NCBI GenBank assembly: GCA_036346225.1
Contig: JARFIW010001670.1
Location: forward strand, 2,232,001-2,296,000
Reading direction: 5' to 3'
DNA: 64,000 bases
From: Platerodrilus igneus
Lineage: Eukaryota > Arthropoda > Insecta > Coleoptera > Lycidae
A program made the position numbers and the translations under genes. The notes under the pieces are model-generated. The model saw only the letters and a list, made by a program, of their open reading frames with translations, was not told the origin of the DNA and did no database searches. Of this stretch, positions 23,417 to 60,501 are shown one piece after another (position 1 is the first letter of the stretch; each line of letters opens with the position of its first letter).

Positions 23417-23960
23417 TAAATAACCCTACATATTTATTAATTAATTCTCCTAGCTTCGCATTTATATCAATACTCACTTTCCCTATCTGTTCATCATTAA
23501 TTAATCTTACAAACATATTACATAATCGTACTTTAACCTGTCCATCATTATACTCTTTAATCATTCCTAATCCTGTACTATCTATATCATTTCCATTCCT
23601 ATATTCCTCACTAACCGTAGGTACCACCCATGACCTATCTTTATCAAATATCCTAATTGACCTATCCTTTCCATCTATATTCAATCCAAAATCCTCTATA
23701 AAATACATACCCAATATGAAGTCTAACTGTAACCCTTTCGTAATTAAAAACTCTGCATTCCCTGCTTCTTTATTTCCTATATATATCGGTACACGGATAA
23801 CCTTATAAATCGTCGTTAGCTTTTTGTTCATCGCTGACCATAAATTAACCCCTCAATTGTTCCTATTCTTCCTTTAAAATTCTTCCATGTTCGACTACTA
23901 CCCTCTCATTTACCAGCGACAACTGTGACCCACTATCTACTAAAGCAACATAAACACGGT
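23385..23960 (-). pseudogene. aspartic protease (third gypsy)
   Basis: The active site VALVDSGSQLS lies near 23929-23945. A one-base shift near 23840-23870 separates it from the downstream frame, which contains the ILGMYFIEDFGL motif usual for gypsy proteases. The protease overlaps the start of RT as one polyprotein. Confidence 0.8.
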
Positions 23961-24059
23961 CCCTTAAACTAATATTTATAAATAACAAATTCTTTTATTA
24001 AAATGTAACTGTTTAACAATAAATCCCTTATACTATAGCAAACATCAATCTTTACTCCT

Positions 24060-25869
24060 AAGCAGTCGGTCGTCCAAAAATTCGCGTTTTTTTTTCTTGA
24101 GGCGACTCGTGAATTTCCACCACCTCAATCCTATCCGGGTCCGTTGTAATTGCGCTCGTCGTCACCTGCTGGACGTTTACGTCCCTGTCCGTCCGGCTAT
24201 TTCCATTTTGTATTCCGCCCCCAGTCGTCCGGCCGTCATCCTCGCCGTTGTCGTGCCGGTTTCTGTTTTGTCCATTGTAGGCGTTATCCCGGTGGTCCCT
24301 ATTGTAATACGGTCGTCTATGTACCTCGTGTCCCCAATGATTCCTATGTCCGTAGTTAAAATTTTCCTGTCTATAACTTGGTCTGTTTTCGTGGTACGGA
24401 TTGTCGCCGACTGTCTTCCCTGTAACCCCTGTTTTGTTCCCAATGGTATGTCCGCGTTTTCGCTTCCAGTACTGTCGCTAGATCAAAATTTCTCATTACT
24501 CCTAAGAATTCCCTCAACGTCTTGACATTTTGTACCACTACCACTTTGGTAACCTCCGGTTCCATATGACCTGCCAGTAGAAGTACGATGTCGTCCTCGC
24601 TCAATTTCGGTGTTAAGTGTTGCGCCTGATTAAACTTGTCAATCGCGTATTCTTCGCGTGTGCCGTGAGTCCTGCTATAATGTCCTGTAATTAGATTCGT
24701 CCTTATGTCGGTCTGATGTGTAGTGTTCCAAAACTGTTCTGTAAAGAGTCGTCTGAAGTCCGCGTACGTGTCATACTGTTTACGAATAATGTTATGCCAT
24801 TTTCGGCATTTCCTGTCAAACTCGCCCCCACAATCTGTAGTTTTGTTCGTTCGTTTTCTGTCCCTACGATCTCGTCTAGTCGGTCCAGGAATCCCATGGG
24901 CTGTTCTGTCTTACGTCCCTCAAACTTCGGTAAAGCGTCCCGGTTTAATCGAAAGTGCGGTCCGTAGTCTAGTCCAATTCGCCTCCTTTCTATGTCGTCG
25001 AGTTTCTCGTGAATTTGTCTAACGTCATGTCCTACCCTGGTTTCTAATCCCGTGACTTTGTCGTCAAGTTTTGTCCTACCGTGTACGTTTTCGTTTTGTA
25101 TGGTCTCTAATGTTTGTCCTAAATTTTTGTAGTTGGTCCCATGTCGTTTGTCACATGTTTGCATTTCGGTACTTAAATTTGAAAACCCGCTAATCATCGT
25201 TTCTTCCACTGTGTCTACCCGTGTCTTAATTTCAGTTCTTAAGGCAGTCCGTGTCGCGTTCAAATCTCCCTGCAAATGTGCCCGTGTGTGTTCCAACTTG
25301 TCGTCAACCCTGTCTACTTGTTGTTGGACCTCTGTCCGCACGTCGTCTTTTGCAATCTGTATTTGAGTTAGTAAGTAGTCCTGCGTGTGGTTCATTTTCG
25401 CCGTCAGGTCCGCGTGCGCTGTCCTAAACTCGTCCCTTAGCTCGTTATGTGATTGCGTAATTTTGTATGTCAGTTCTGTATGTGATTCCATAATTTTTAT
25501 GGCTAACGCCGCATTCGCCTCTTTTTGTTCCGTGTGTGCATCTTTTTGTTCCTTGCGTGATTCATTAATTTTGTCCGTTAGCTCTGTCTTTAATTCTGTC
25601 TGTGATGTCTTAAAGTCTAATTTTAATTCCGTCTTCATACTCATCAGAAATCTCATAAGGTCCTGGTTTCCGTCGGCTTCTGCTGCTCTCACCTCCGGTA
25701 CCGTCGCCTGGTCCATGTCCGTGTCTGTCACCTCCAACTCTGTCTGCCTCGTGTCCGTCTCCTGTAGGTCGCCCCCTGCGTCCATCTCTATGTCTTGTCT
25801 CCTTACATCCATTTCAACCCCGTATATTAGTCCCGATCTTGTGATTCTTTTTGTGTCCTCGTCCGTCAT
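24060..25869 (-). CDS. gag (third gypsy), coiled-coil type, possibly frameshifted
   Basis: The likely start is the ATG at 25869 (MTDEDTKRITRSG). An in-frame ATG at 25932 lies in sequence unlike a gag N-terminus. Residues about 60-290 are rich in heptad-like K/E/T repeats (TELKTELTDKI, ARTEVQQQVDRVDDK), a long predicted coiled coil. A capsid-like segment follows (LPKFEGRKTEQPMGFLDRL). The frame shifts near 24700. The remainder ends in an N/R/H/G-rich tail (RDHRDNAYNGQNRNRHDNG, about 24230-24300) in place of zinc knuckles. Confidence 0.7.
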
Positions 25870-26071
25870 CTTTGTTTCCTTGTTTTGAACTCGTTTCCTG
25901 TAAATAAAGAAAAAAAAACTTGCGGGCCCCACCTAACTCGGGCTCCCGGATTCTACTCTCTTTCACTCTGACACCTTTTTAACCTTTTTCTCGAGCCTCA
26001 CGTTGGGTTTGCCACCTTCTTATATCCGCCCTAATTTACTTTATATCACCCCTATTACTTTACTTTCACTT

Positions 26072-27800
26072 TGGGCTAATACCTTCTTTATTTATTACAC
26101 TTTAACTTTAAACAAAATTTGTTACACGACTTTTGTCGTCACACAAATTTACTATTTAATGTATGACTTCAAATCGAGGTGCTTTAGCAAACGTTTGGTT
26201 GGTTCTTTTTTTACTAATTACTATATTTTATATGCCTCGACTATTTGAAACTTTAATCTCAGGGTTTTCTCACCTACTCACCGTGAGTTCAATCGTGAGT
26301 AGATGTACACTACCCAACCAAACTGCACCCTCGTTTGTTTTACCACTTTTTTAATGTACTGAATTTACTATGTATGCCAAATTTTAATAGATCAAAGTTG
26401 CCTGATGCCAAATTAATTTATGTAACTATTTTATGACTTTAATTTTGACGTTATGATATATTTACGGTACTTACCAGAAATATACCGCTGAAGGCCTTCC
26501 TTTAACTGCTGGCTCAAGTTCGAAATCGCCGTACGCACTTTCACAAAAGATTCTCCAATTTTGTCCGCTATGCTACTGCCTCCAGGTGTTCTTAAAACAA
26601 TTTCGATGACCCAAACCTGAAATAATGTTACCCCAATTTAGAATTTAGCAAAAACCGTTGTCTACTTCCCCTGCGTTAGTTCTTCCTCGCCGTATATTGA
26701 TCTCCTGTTCCTCTGCTGCACCCAATTAATCCTCTCTTCGCACAATCCAATTCAAACCCGCTGTCCTATTATAAATCACTCCTAGTCCTGCTATTCCAAT
26801 TATCCATACGATGTCCTTACTGCCGTTTAATCTTCTCAATTCAATCCAAATTATTTGTATCGTCGATTCCTTCTGTATCCACTCCAATCCCTTACTGCCG
26901 TTATACCAAATCTATACCAAAACCAGCACCAATCTTCTCAAACAAATATCCGTCGCTTTCCCCGTTCCACTAATAACCACTTCCAAATCTTCTTTAAAAT
27001 ACTCGTTGCCTTTCCCGTTGCACTATTAACCACTTTTAAACTCCTTTTATATATTCGTCGTCTTTATTTACTCGATGTTTCTTATTTCTTTCACACTTTA
27101 CTAAATAATGCTCGATGATACACATATAAACTTTTATTTTATTAATATTTTACAACTTAACGCAGGTTTCATAAAATAGGTCTTTATCTGAACAATTTCG
27201 AAAAGTAAGTCCCTTATTTATTTTGCTTAGTTATTAAATCAACAAACTTAGCTTACTAGAATAACATTTTTAAACATATAACATCCAATAACAAATCATC
27301 TTTCTTTCAGTGTCCACCATACCTTCGCTACAGTCTTTATAATAATTTTAAATTTCTACTATTGGTCCAAAACACTTCACTAAACTCCAATAACCTTTTA
27401 CATTTTGATTCACTTTGAATTTTGATTTACAATTCGTCCAAAAGTTTGATTCTATAAAAAGGAAAAGCCAAATAATTTATACACGACCTGGACGCTTTGT
27501 TATATTGCAGATATCCATAAATGCGTTCGGCTTTCCGACGGCAAATGTACTCTCAACTGGTTCATGAAATATCAACTCAGTATAAAACCTCAAGTACCGT
27601 GCATTATATCAACGTCATAAAGTCATGTTATCTACCTTTTGGCATATAAGTTTCAATCTGAAATGGTACATACTTTAACGTATGTAAAGTATAGCAAAAT
27701 TTATAGTTTTAAATTATTAAATCTGAAATATTGATCCTATCGTTTGGCATACACCCTATTAATACAAATATACCTTTAGAAACCTTATACCCCCCCTACA
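26072..27800 (-). repeat. 5' LTR of third gypsy element
   Basis: This is the direct repeat of 19493-21226. It ends at TACA (27800), giving TGTAGGGGGG at its start on the - strand. Differences from the other LTR are mostly homopolymer length changes plus a few substitutions. Confidence 0.85.
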
Positions 27801-27801
27801 T

Positions 27802-27806
<5 letters not shown>

Positions 27807-27836
<30 letters not shown>
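27807..27836. repeat. (TA)n microsatellite
   Basis: This TA run lies directly beside the right end of the third gypsy element. Confidence 0.95.
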
Positions 27837-27844
<8 letters not shown>

Positions 27845-27847
27845 TTA

Positions 27848-28116
27848 GATACAGTCAGATTGGGCATGGATTTAATATAAACTTCTTATAACCATTTAGC
27901 TTTGAAAATGTTTATTTTCTTTATCAGGATAGATTATAAGTTTACAATTATATAAACATTAAATGACATCTATATGTCCATGTCATATAGATGTCATTTA
28001 ATGTTTATATAATTGTAAACTTTATAATCTATCCTGATAAAGAAAATAAACATTTTCGAAAGCTTGAAATGGTTATAAGAAGTTTATATTAAATCCATGC
28101 CCAATCTGACTGTATC
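27848..28116. repeat. near-perfect 270-bp palindrome (foldback element)
   Basis: The left arm starts GATACAGTCAGATTGGGCATG and the right arm ends with its reverse complement, CATGCCCAATCTGACTGTATC. The arms match almost throughout around a loop of about 5 bases centred near 27980. Small differences lie near 27900-27908/28054-28064. It sits between two TA microsatellites and has no coding content. Class unknown: a foldback MITE, or an artefact of a self-complementary read. Confidence 0.85.
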
Positions 28117-28164
28117 CCCAATATTTATTTTGCTTATACATTATAAAAACAGTCAATATTACTA

Positions 28165-28169
<5 letters not shown>

Positions 28170-28207
<38 letters not shown>
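28170..28207. repeat. (AT)n microsatellite
   Basis: This AT run is immediately followed by the first CAGGGTG motif. Confidence 0.95.
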
Positions 28208-28212
<5 letters not shown>

Positions 28213-28960
28213 GGTGAGTTTTTAGTGTGGCAATGGTCGATAACTCTGTTATTATAAAAGCTACGTAAACCAAATTTGGAGGCATATTAGGCATGCCCAA
28301 AGTGCACATTTTAAAAATATTTGGAAGCATACAGGGTGTTTCATAATTACAGGGCATATTAAACTTATATTTTTTTAAATAGAACACCCCATATATTATT
28401 ACATTTTTGAAAAGCCCATAAAAAGTGCTTTAATTTGATATGAAATTGTATTTGTCTATTACTTTTAGTTTTTGAGACATTCAACTGTTTTTAGAAAAAA
28501 TGACCCTGATTAGATACATTGCCAATGCACTAATACACAACTTATGTTAATTTTCAAAATGCAGAAAATTTTACCATATACCATAGTATATTTGTAAATA
28601 TCACCTTTTTGAAATTTCTTCCCAGTATACAGGGTGTGTCAGGTTTCGCAAAATGCAATTTTAAAATTTTTTTTTAAATGGCACCCTACCAATTTTATTG
28701 CTAGAATGGATAGCTCATTAAGTGTCCTTTCATTCTTGTTAAGCATTCCCTATACCTAAATCCATTACTTTCTGAGATATTTTTGATTTTCTTCAAATTT
28801 TATGAATGTTTTTAATTTACATAACTAAAAATAACTTACTATTGGAGAATATTATAAAACAATACATATTGATTAACAATTAACTACACTTATCCAATAA
28901 CAATTTTCACTAAAGATATAACAACCTACAATAATACGCTATCAACAGAATTCTGCCAGA
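28208..28960. repeat. cluster of CAGGGTG-headed repeats
   Basis: ACAGGGTG occurs at 28209, 28331 and 28629, each after an A/T-rich or TATA-like stretch and each opening a segment of about 100-300 bp. GAACACCCC near 28381-28389 is an inverted form. A related ACCGGGTGTTCC lies at 55481 and CAGGGTGTTT at 56761 in intron 9. I do not recognise the family. Confidence 0.55.
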
Positions 28961-28984
28961 TCAACAATATGCATTTTATAGAAA

Positions 28985-29392
28985 AATGTTTAAACAGGAA
29001 ATCAGGCAGGCTTGATATCATATACTTAGAGATGAGTTTGAATTAGCATTAAAAGGTCTGAAAAATGTTAAGGCACCTGGTACTGATAAGGTGCAAGCAG
29101 AAACTCTAAAACCCGCTGGACAAGCAGTAACAGAACGTCTCTTCCAACTTGTAAGCTATATGTACGAGACAGGCTAGATACTCAAAGATTTCAAACGTAA
29201 CATAGTCACTATACCAAAAAAGAGAGGCTTGGATAGATGTGAAAATTATCGAACAATAAGTTTGACAGCACACGTGTCAAAAATATTAACTAGAATTGTA
29301 CAAAGATGAATGGAAAAACGAGCTGAAGAAATACTAGGAGAACATCAATTTGGGTTTAGGCGAAACAGGGGAACACTGGATATAATTATAGA
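28985..29392 (+). pseudogene. LINE A: reverse transcriptase fragment
   Basis: Translated blocks read LKNVKAPGTDKVQAETLKPAG, IPKKRGLDRCENYRTISL and FGFRRNRGT, the start of a non-LTR RT. Stops occur (for example TAG near 29176 and TGA near 29308). It breaks off before the catalytic motif, and an unrelated endonuclease segment follows. At nucleotide level it resembles LINE C (39440-39570). Confidence 0.8.
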
Positions 29393-29424
29393 ATAATTAC
29401 AACTTCTTCAACTAATGGATAGGC

Positions 29425-32400
29425 AGGGGTAGGAATAGTGTCGGGTAAAAGATTAGGACGTAAAATTAAAGAGTACTTACAATTTAGTGATAGAATAATT
29501 ATGGTTAGATTGAGTACAAAACCCATAGACACTGTTTTAGTACAGGCTTACATGCCAACAACTCGATACGAGAATGAAGAAAATGGAAAAGGTATACGAG
29601 GATATAAATAGTATGGTGAGAAAAGTAAAGGGAGATGAGAATTTAATAGTTATGGGCGATTTTAATGCGTCAGTGGGAGAAGGTAGCGAGGGAAAAATGG
29701 TAGGAAAATTTGGGTATGGCAGACGAAATGATAGAGGAGAAAGATTAATTGAGTTTTGTCAGGAACATAGATTAGTAACTGTAAACACCCTATTCGAACA
29801 ACGTTAGAAGATATACCTGGAAAGCGCCAGGTGATAGGGCTAGATACCAAATACATTATATTTTAGTTAAACAAAGATTTAGAAACCAAGTTAAAAACTG
29901 TCGTAGTTATCCAGGGGCTGACGTAGATAGCGATCATAACTTAGTTGAAATGAAGGGTAAGCTAAAATTCAAAAATTTGAGAAAGGTTAAAAGAGAGGGA
30001 TGTGATCTAGGTAAGCTTAATGATATACCCTATTCACATAAAATATGGGATGACGTCATAAACAGTAATAAAGTGCTAGCGATTGTAAAATGTGAACGTA
30101 ACTAGGAACGTAGGTTTAATGACATTAGGATTTAGTGTGTAGCAGTTTGCAGTTTTGTTTGGTGTTGCAACATTTTTTACTTCTATTACTTTGATATTTC
30201 TCATTTTATTGTCATTGTTTAGTTTTGTAGTAAATCGTTTGTGCTTTATATTTGCTAAATAAAACTTTTTTTCAAAACTAAAACACTTTATACATTGCAA
30301 GTTTCAAGTATTTAACATTTAAAATGCCTAAACATTTGGATTCGCGCGCACAAGAACTGGTTACTCTGATCAGGAAATGCACATAAAATAACTTAACCAT
30401 GACAACGCAGCATTTATTTGAATTATGACGTCATCCCATATTTAACGTGAATAGGGTATAGTGAGGTAAAAGAGAAATATATAAACAAGTATTAGATAAT
30501 AAGATCAAAGAGATAGCAATAGGAGGGAACGTAGAAAACAGATGGAAAGAAATAAAACAGGCTGTACATGTTACAGCAACACAGACTATAGGTAAGAAAA
30601 AAATAGAAGGGAGAAAACCCTGGGTAACAAAGGAGATATTAGATTTAATAAAAGCTTAAACCCTTCAGAGAATTGGATAGTGAAAGTAAGCAAAAATATT
30701 ATAGAGTTAGAAATAAGATAGTACATGAGTGTAGAAAAGCTAGAAATAAATGGATGTAGAAGAATTGTAAGGGAATACAAGATGATTTGAGAATAGGTAA
30801 GACAGACAGGACTTACAGGGCAGTTAAAAAGTTTTTCGGGGAAGATAGGAAAAATATAATGGTATATAAGATGAGAATAATGAGTTTCTAATAAATAAAG
30901 TTGAGGTAGTAGATAGATGGAAAAGATATTTAGAAGATTTATATAAGGGAGACGATATGGATGAGTTAGAGAACGACCAAGAGAGGATGTAGAAATAGGG
31001 TTCTCAAAATTAAGAGAGGAATTTGATAGAGCTGTTGGGGATCTTAAACTAAATAAAGCGCCGGGGATAGGCGATATACCTGCAGAATTAATAAAATATG
31101 TAAGTCAGAAAACTTTAGACAGATTATATGAACTAGTAATATATGACACAGGTGAGGTCCCAATAGATTTCGAAAAAAAATCCCAATCCCAAAAAAGTTA
31201 GGAGCTGATAGGTGTGAGAATTTTAGAATGCTTAGTTTAATTTCCCACGCTTCCAGAATACTAACAATAATTATTAAAAATAGAGTAGAAGCTTTGATTG
31301 AGAATTATTTAGCTGAAGACCAATATGGTTTTCGTAAAGACGGAGGGACTGGAGAACCGATACTAATGATTAGGATAATTATCGGAAAAAGGTTACCAAA
31401 AATAAAAACTCATTTCGCGTTTGTAGATTTAGAAAAAGTATTTGATAGGGTTAATTGAATTGTTATGTTCAGGGTTTTGCAAAAAATAGCAATCTCTCGT
31501 AGGGATAGAAAAATTGTTTACTGTCTATATAAAAACCAAAGCGTAGTGATTAGATTTGATGAAATAGAAAAGGAAGCTAAGATTAGAAATGGTGTTAGAC
31601 AGGTCTGTATACTATCTTTCTTGATTTTTAATGTTTATATTGAGGAAGCTTTAAACTTAGCTGGAGAGAGAAAAGAGATAGGTATTAGTGCACAGGGACA
31701 GAAAATAAACATGTTACGTTTTGCAGATGATACAGCCATTATAGCAGAGTCTAGAAAAGAGTTAGGAGAGTTTTTAAATATTTTAGATGAGATATACTAC
31801 AGAGTAACTATAATATGAGAATTAACCCAGGAAAGACAAAGATAATGACAAGTGAGTTACAGCCTAGTTCTAAACCAAAATTAAAAATAGGTAATACCGA
31901 GTTAGAGGAGGTAGATGAATTTTGCTATTTAGGTAGTATAATTACAAAGGACAGACGTAGCAGAAGGGATATAGTAGCTAGAATAGCTCAAGCTAAAAAA
32001 AAATGTTTTTAAAAAGAAAAGACTTACTAATAGTTAATAGTATTAGTTTAGATAATAGAAAAAGTTTCTTAAAGTCGTACGTATGGAGCATTCTACTATA
32101 CGGTAGTGAAACTTTGACAATTAAAGTGGTAGATAAGAAAAAGATAGAAGCTTTTGAAACTTGGTGTTATAGGAGAATGTTAAAGATTAGTTGGACAGAT
32201 AGAGTAACAAATGAGGAAGTTTATAGGACAGGTGAGGAACCCTGTATGTGGAAACAATTAAAGGTCAGGAGAGATAGAATGATAGGGCACCAGTTAAGAC
32301 ATGAGGGACTATTTAGTAAGGTCTTAGATTATAGACTACCAAATAAAAATAGAGTAGGAAGACCAAGACAAAGCTATATTAGTTAAATTATTAGAGATTT

Positions 32401-32478
32401 AGGTTGTGAAGGGTATGTAGACCTTCTTAGACTAGCTCAGAATAGAAAAGAATTTAGAACTGCGACGATAAGTTAAGA
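29425..32478 (+). mobile_element. LINE B: endonuclease-reverse transcriptase element
   Basis: The apurinic-type endonuclease part (VLVQAYMPTTRYENEE, LIVMGDFNASVGE, DSDHNLVEMK) lies at 29425-30025. RT blocks follow (LNKAPGIGDIPAELIKY near 31050, QYGFRKDGGT near 31320, FADD at 31720-31731). The C-terminal region common to this LINE type (CYLGSIITKD, YVWSILLYGSETLT, WCYRRMLKISWTDRVTNEEV) runs to a TAA at 32475. Many frameshifts and stops make it dead. A MITE sits inside it at 30028-30456. The 5' end is missing. The clade (RTE- or L1-like) is not certain. Confidence 0.85.
30028..30456. mobile_element. 429-bp MITE with TGACGTCA in both inverted repeats, copy 1
   Basis: The ends are inverted repeats of about 33 bp: CCCTATTCAC, then AAATATGGGATGACGTCATA and its reverse complement. 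TA lies on both sides, and LINE B coding sequence continues beyond it. Both inverted repeats hold a perfect TGACGTCA. A short frame MPKHLDSRAQELVTLIRK starts at 30324 and resembles the N-terminus of IS630/Tc1-type transposases, so the MITE may derive from such an element. A second, inverted copy is at 49307-49759. Confidence 0.85.
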
Positions 32479-33356
32479 ATTTGTAAAGAAGCACTACACT
32501 GCTGTTAATGTGTTTGCTTTTGGATTAGAAGTAAATAGTTTCAAACGTTACAAGTTTTATGTAAAAAGTGTAAAACTAAAAAACTTACTTCCACAAGTAA
32601 ACGTTTAGAATGATTGGTTTGACTTCTTTCTTTTTAATTGTTTCTTCCTTGGAATAAGTTCCTGATGTAAAAATTATAAGATCGGAATAAGAACCGTATC
32701 TCTTCAGAACTGATTGCATTTTGAATTTCCAATACTAAAACTCGTTCCTGTTAATGAAATAATGCCGTATTTATTTTTAATTCAGAATTCTATTTCAAAA
32801 TCAAACTGAATTAAGCAGTTAATTGTAACTTACGCTTAAAACGATTCCTCGTGTTTCTTGCAACACTAACCCAACTAATTACCAGGTACTACTACTCTTT
32901 CTTGGGCTCATAAACAATGTTAACAAATTAGTGGAATTTGAGTAGTATATTCCTTCGCTCGTTAAATATCACATTCCTATTATTCATACGTTCTGTCACT
33001 ATCTCACATATCACACACTTGCGTGTTCTACAAAATTGACAGAGTTGCTAAGTGTATCAATAATACTAACACAATCGTTATGACATTTGATTTGCCCTCC
33101 TTACCGCTAGCTAATAGACATACTTCGAAGTTTTGTTTCCACAATTTTCAGTTGCTCATAAGTTCACAAAGATTAAGTTGATCTGGTGTACTTGGATTAA
33201 CAGTAACAGTTTAATTTTCGTTATTATGCTGTGCTACTAATAATGAATGCTTAATAATTTATTGATGTCGTAATTAATTCAGCAGGAATTTGCATTTAAG
33301 CAGACCCGTGAATAATAATCACACGATTAACACACTATAAATGCAAACAAGTGATT
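32479..33356. other. unassigned AT-rich sequence
   Basis: No coding or repeat signature is recognised between LINE B and the 1.4-kb dispersed repeat. Confidence 0.4.
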
Positions 33357-34765
33357 GCCGACTAACTCAGTGGGACATGTGGTATGTGTTTGAAGAGGTT
33401 CCCAGAATGCCAATGTTTGTGAAATATGTGTTATTGGGAAGTATCTTACACACCACCTAATCTCGAAGTACATGAGTTTCTAGGGAAAAACCCAAGAAAT
33501 ATTAACAATAGGATGCCAAAACCTGAGATCAGGGAAGTGATTTTGGCGTATAATTCACATGAGAATTAATTAAGTACACTTAGTAAAACAAACATAAAAC
33601 TAATGTTAACCATAAGAACACTATTATACCTATTTAAAAGTGCTAGGTAAATGGAAAGTTCCTAAAATCAAATGTTAAATTACTCGAATTTTAATCATGC
33701 CTCTAGGTAAATTGCATAATAATTTATTACAACAAAACTGGAACTATTACTTTCACATTAGTTGTGAAAAACATCAATATAAAAAAGTCTAAAGTCTATT
33801 ACATGATTAAGTTTTACACTTTATTACACAATTATGTTTTCATTACAAGTACATGATAGACATTATTAACCAAAAACCAAATATATTAAGAATTACCTAG
33901 CTTAATGGAAAACGTTTCGGTGAACAAAATTACTATTTAAATCCGTAACCTACTAACAAGAACATACTGTGGGTATGTTTATAAATTTCATGCAATTAAT
34001 TAAAATTGTTCATTTACAGTAACTGTAGCTTATAATTTTAGAAATTTTAATCATAAATACCTGATGAGTGATTTTTCACTGTAGATAACTCGGACACCAA
34101 TAAAGCCTTTATCTCCTGGATGTATTTTTTTTTTTTTTACCAGATACTCCTGGGACTTTGAAAGGAAACTAGATATTCTGAACCAATATGCTTTTGTTCA
34201 ACATGAAGTTGTCTATTTAACGAAAACCAAGGTGTTGCTAAAATTAAAAGCTACCAAACTGGTAGAGTATTATCCAAAATTCAATGACTAATTGCCTTAA
34301 TCAGTTTGAGCCCTTCTTTGAGGTGAACCAACGTACTCGAGGTATATGTTATTTCTTTTTGGATGTTAAAGATGAAGTGCTGTATAAAAAAATATTCTTC
34401 ATTCCGTAAAACAATTCGAGATATCTTTAGCAGAATTCGGACAAATGAATTTTGTGTGTAAACATCTTCGTGCCCAGACGATGAGGTCATAGGCGTCAGA
34501 GTGATACATACATATAAAACAAATGAATCGTAAGACTAATATAATTTTAGAATATAGAGTGATATTGCTGATATCATTGCTAAGCTTTAAAACCGCCTTA
34601 ATAAACTGATAACCCATGAGTATGAACAATATAAGATACGAAATTAATCCTTCCTTAAATCAAGTATGCGTCTAACCTAAAAATTATATTTCTTAAAGGA
34701 AATAACCTAACCCTATTGGTGGGATTTACTAGTACAGAAACTAATAAAATGAACTATGATTATAA
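33357..34765. repeat. dispersed 1.4-kb repeat, copy 2
   Basis: It is related in patches, same orientation, to 14780-16146 and ends at the same CCTATTGGTGGGATTTA...ATTATAA stretch. It lies about 600 bp upstream of the msps start codon. No open frame is conserved between the copies. Confidence 0.55.
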
Positions 34766-60283
<25,518 letters not shown>

Positions 60284-60459
60284 GTAAGTATTTTTACCTT
60301 GTTAATAAATAAACTGTAATTAATGATCAAAACAAAAAGTTGTTTAAGAAACTACGTTATGCGTTTTCGATGATTTAACTTTTTCAAATTATTTTTTTAG
60401 AAATTAAAATAATTTGAAAATAAGTTTTAAAATGTTTTTGGTTAAATTTTAGAAAGGTT

Positions 60460-60501
60460 GTCCTGGAACTGGTTAGACACGTGTCTAATCAGTTCCAGGA
60501 C
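60460..60501. repeat. 42-bp near-perfect palindrome in msps intron 13
   Basis: GTCCTGGAACTGGTTAGACAC is followed at once by its reverse complement with one change, a G-T pair that would still pair as G-U in RNA. The centre is CACGTG. There is essentially no spacer. Confidence 0.9.

Larger units (their letters stand above)
19493..27800 (-). mobile_element. third Ty3/gypsy element, young, integrase-truncated
   Basis: Long direct repeats (about 1.7 kb) lie at about 19493-21226 and 26072-27800. They differ mainly by one-base indels, so the insertion is recent. On the - strand between them are gag (25869), protease (DSG at 23929-23937), RT with YVDD (22895-22906), RNase H and the start of integrase. 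Integrase stops at 21502, before its second catalytic aspartate, and joins a 3' untranslated region. TA microsatellites on both outer sides suggest insertion into a TA tract. The outer LTR edge near the left TA tract is uncertain. A primer-site-like TGGCAAACCCAACG reads down from 26014, about 60 bp inside the assumed LTR border, so the LTR may be longer. Confidence 0.85.

Noticed and set aside
25385..25888. Cysteine/serine-rich open frame on the + strand
   Set aside because: It is the antisense of the gag coiled-coil region.
30076..30300. 74-residue frame on the - strand inside the MITE
   Set aside because: It is not conserved in the second MITE copy and has no family resemblance.
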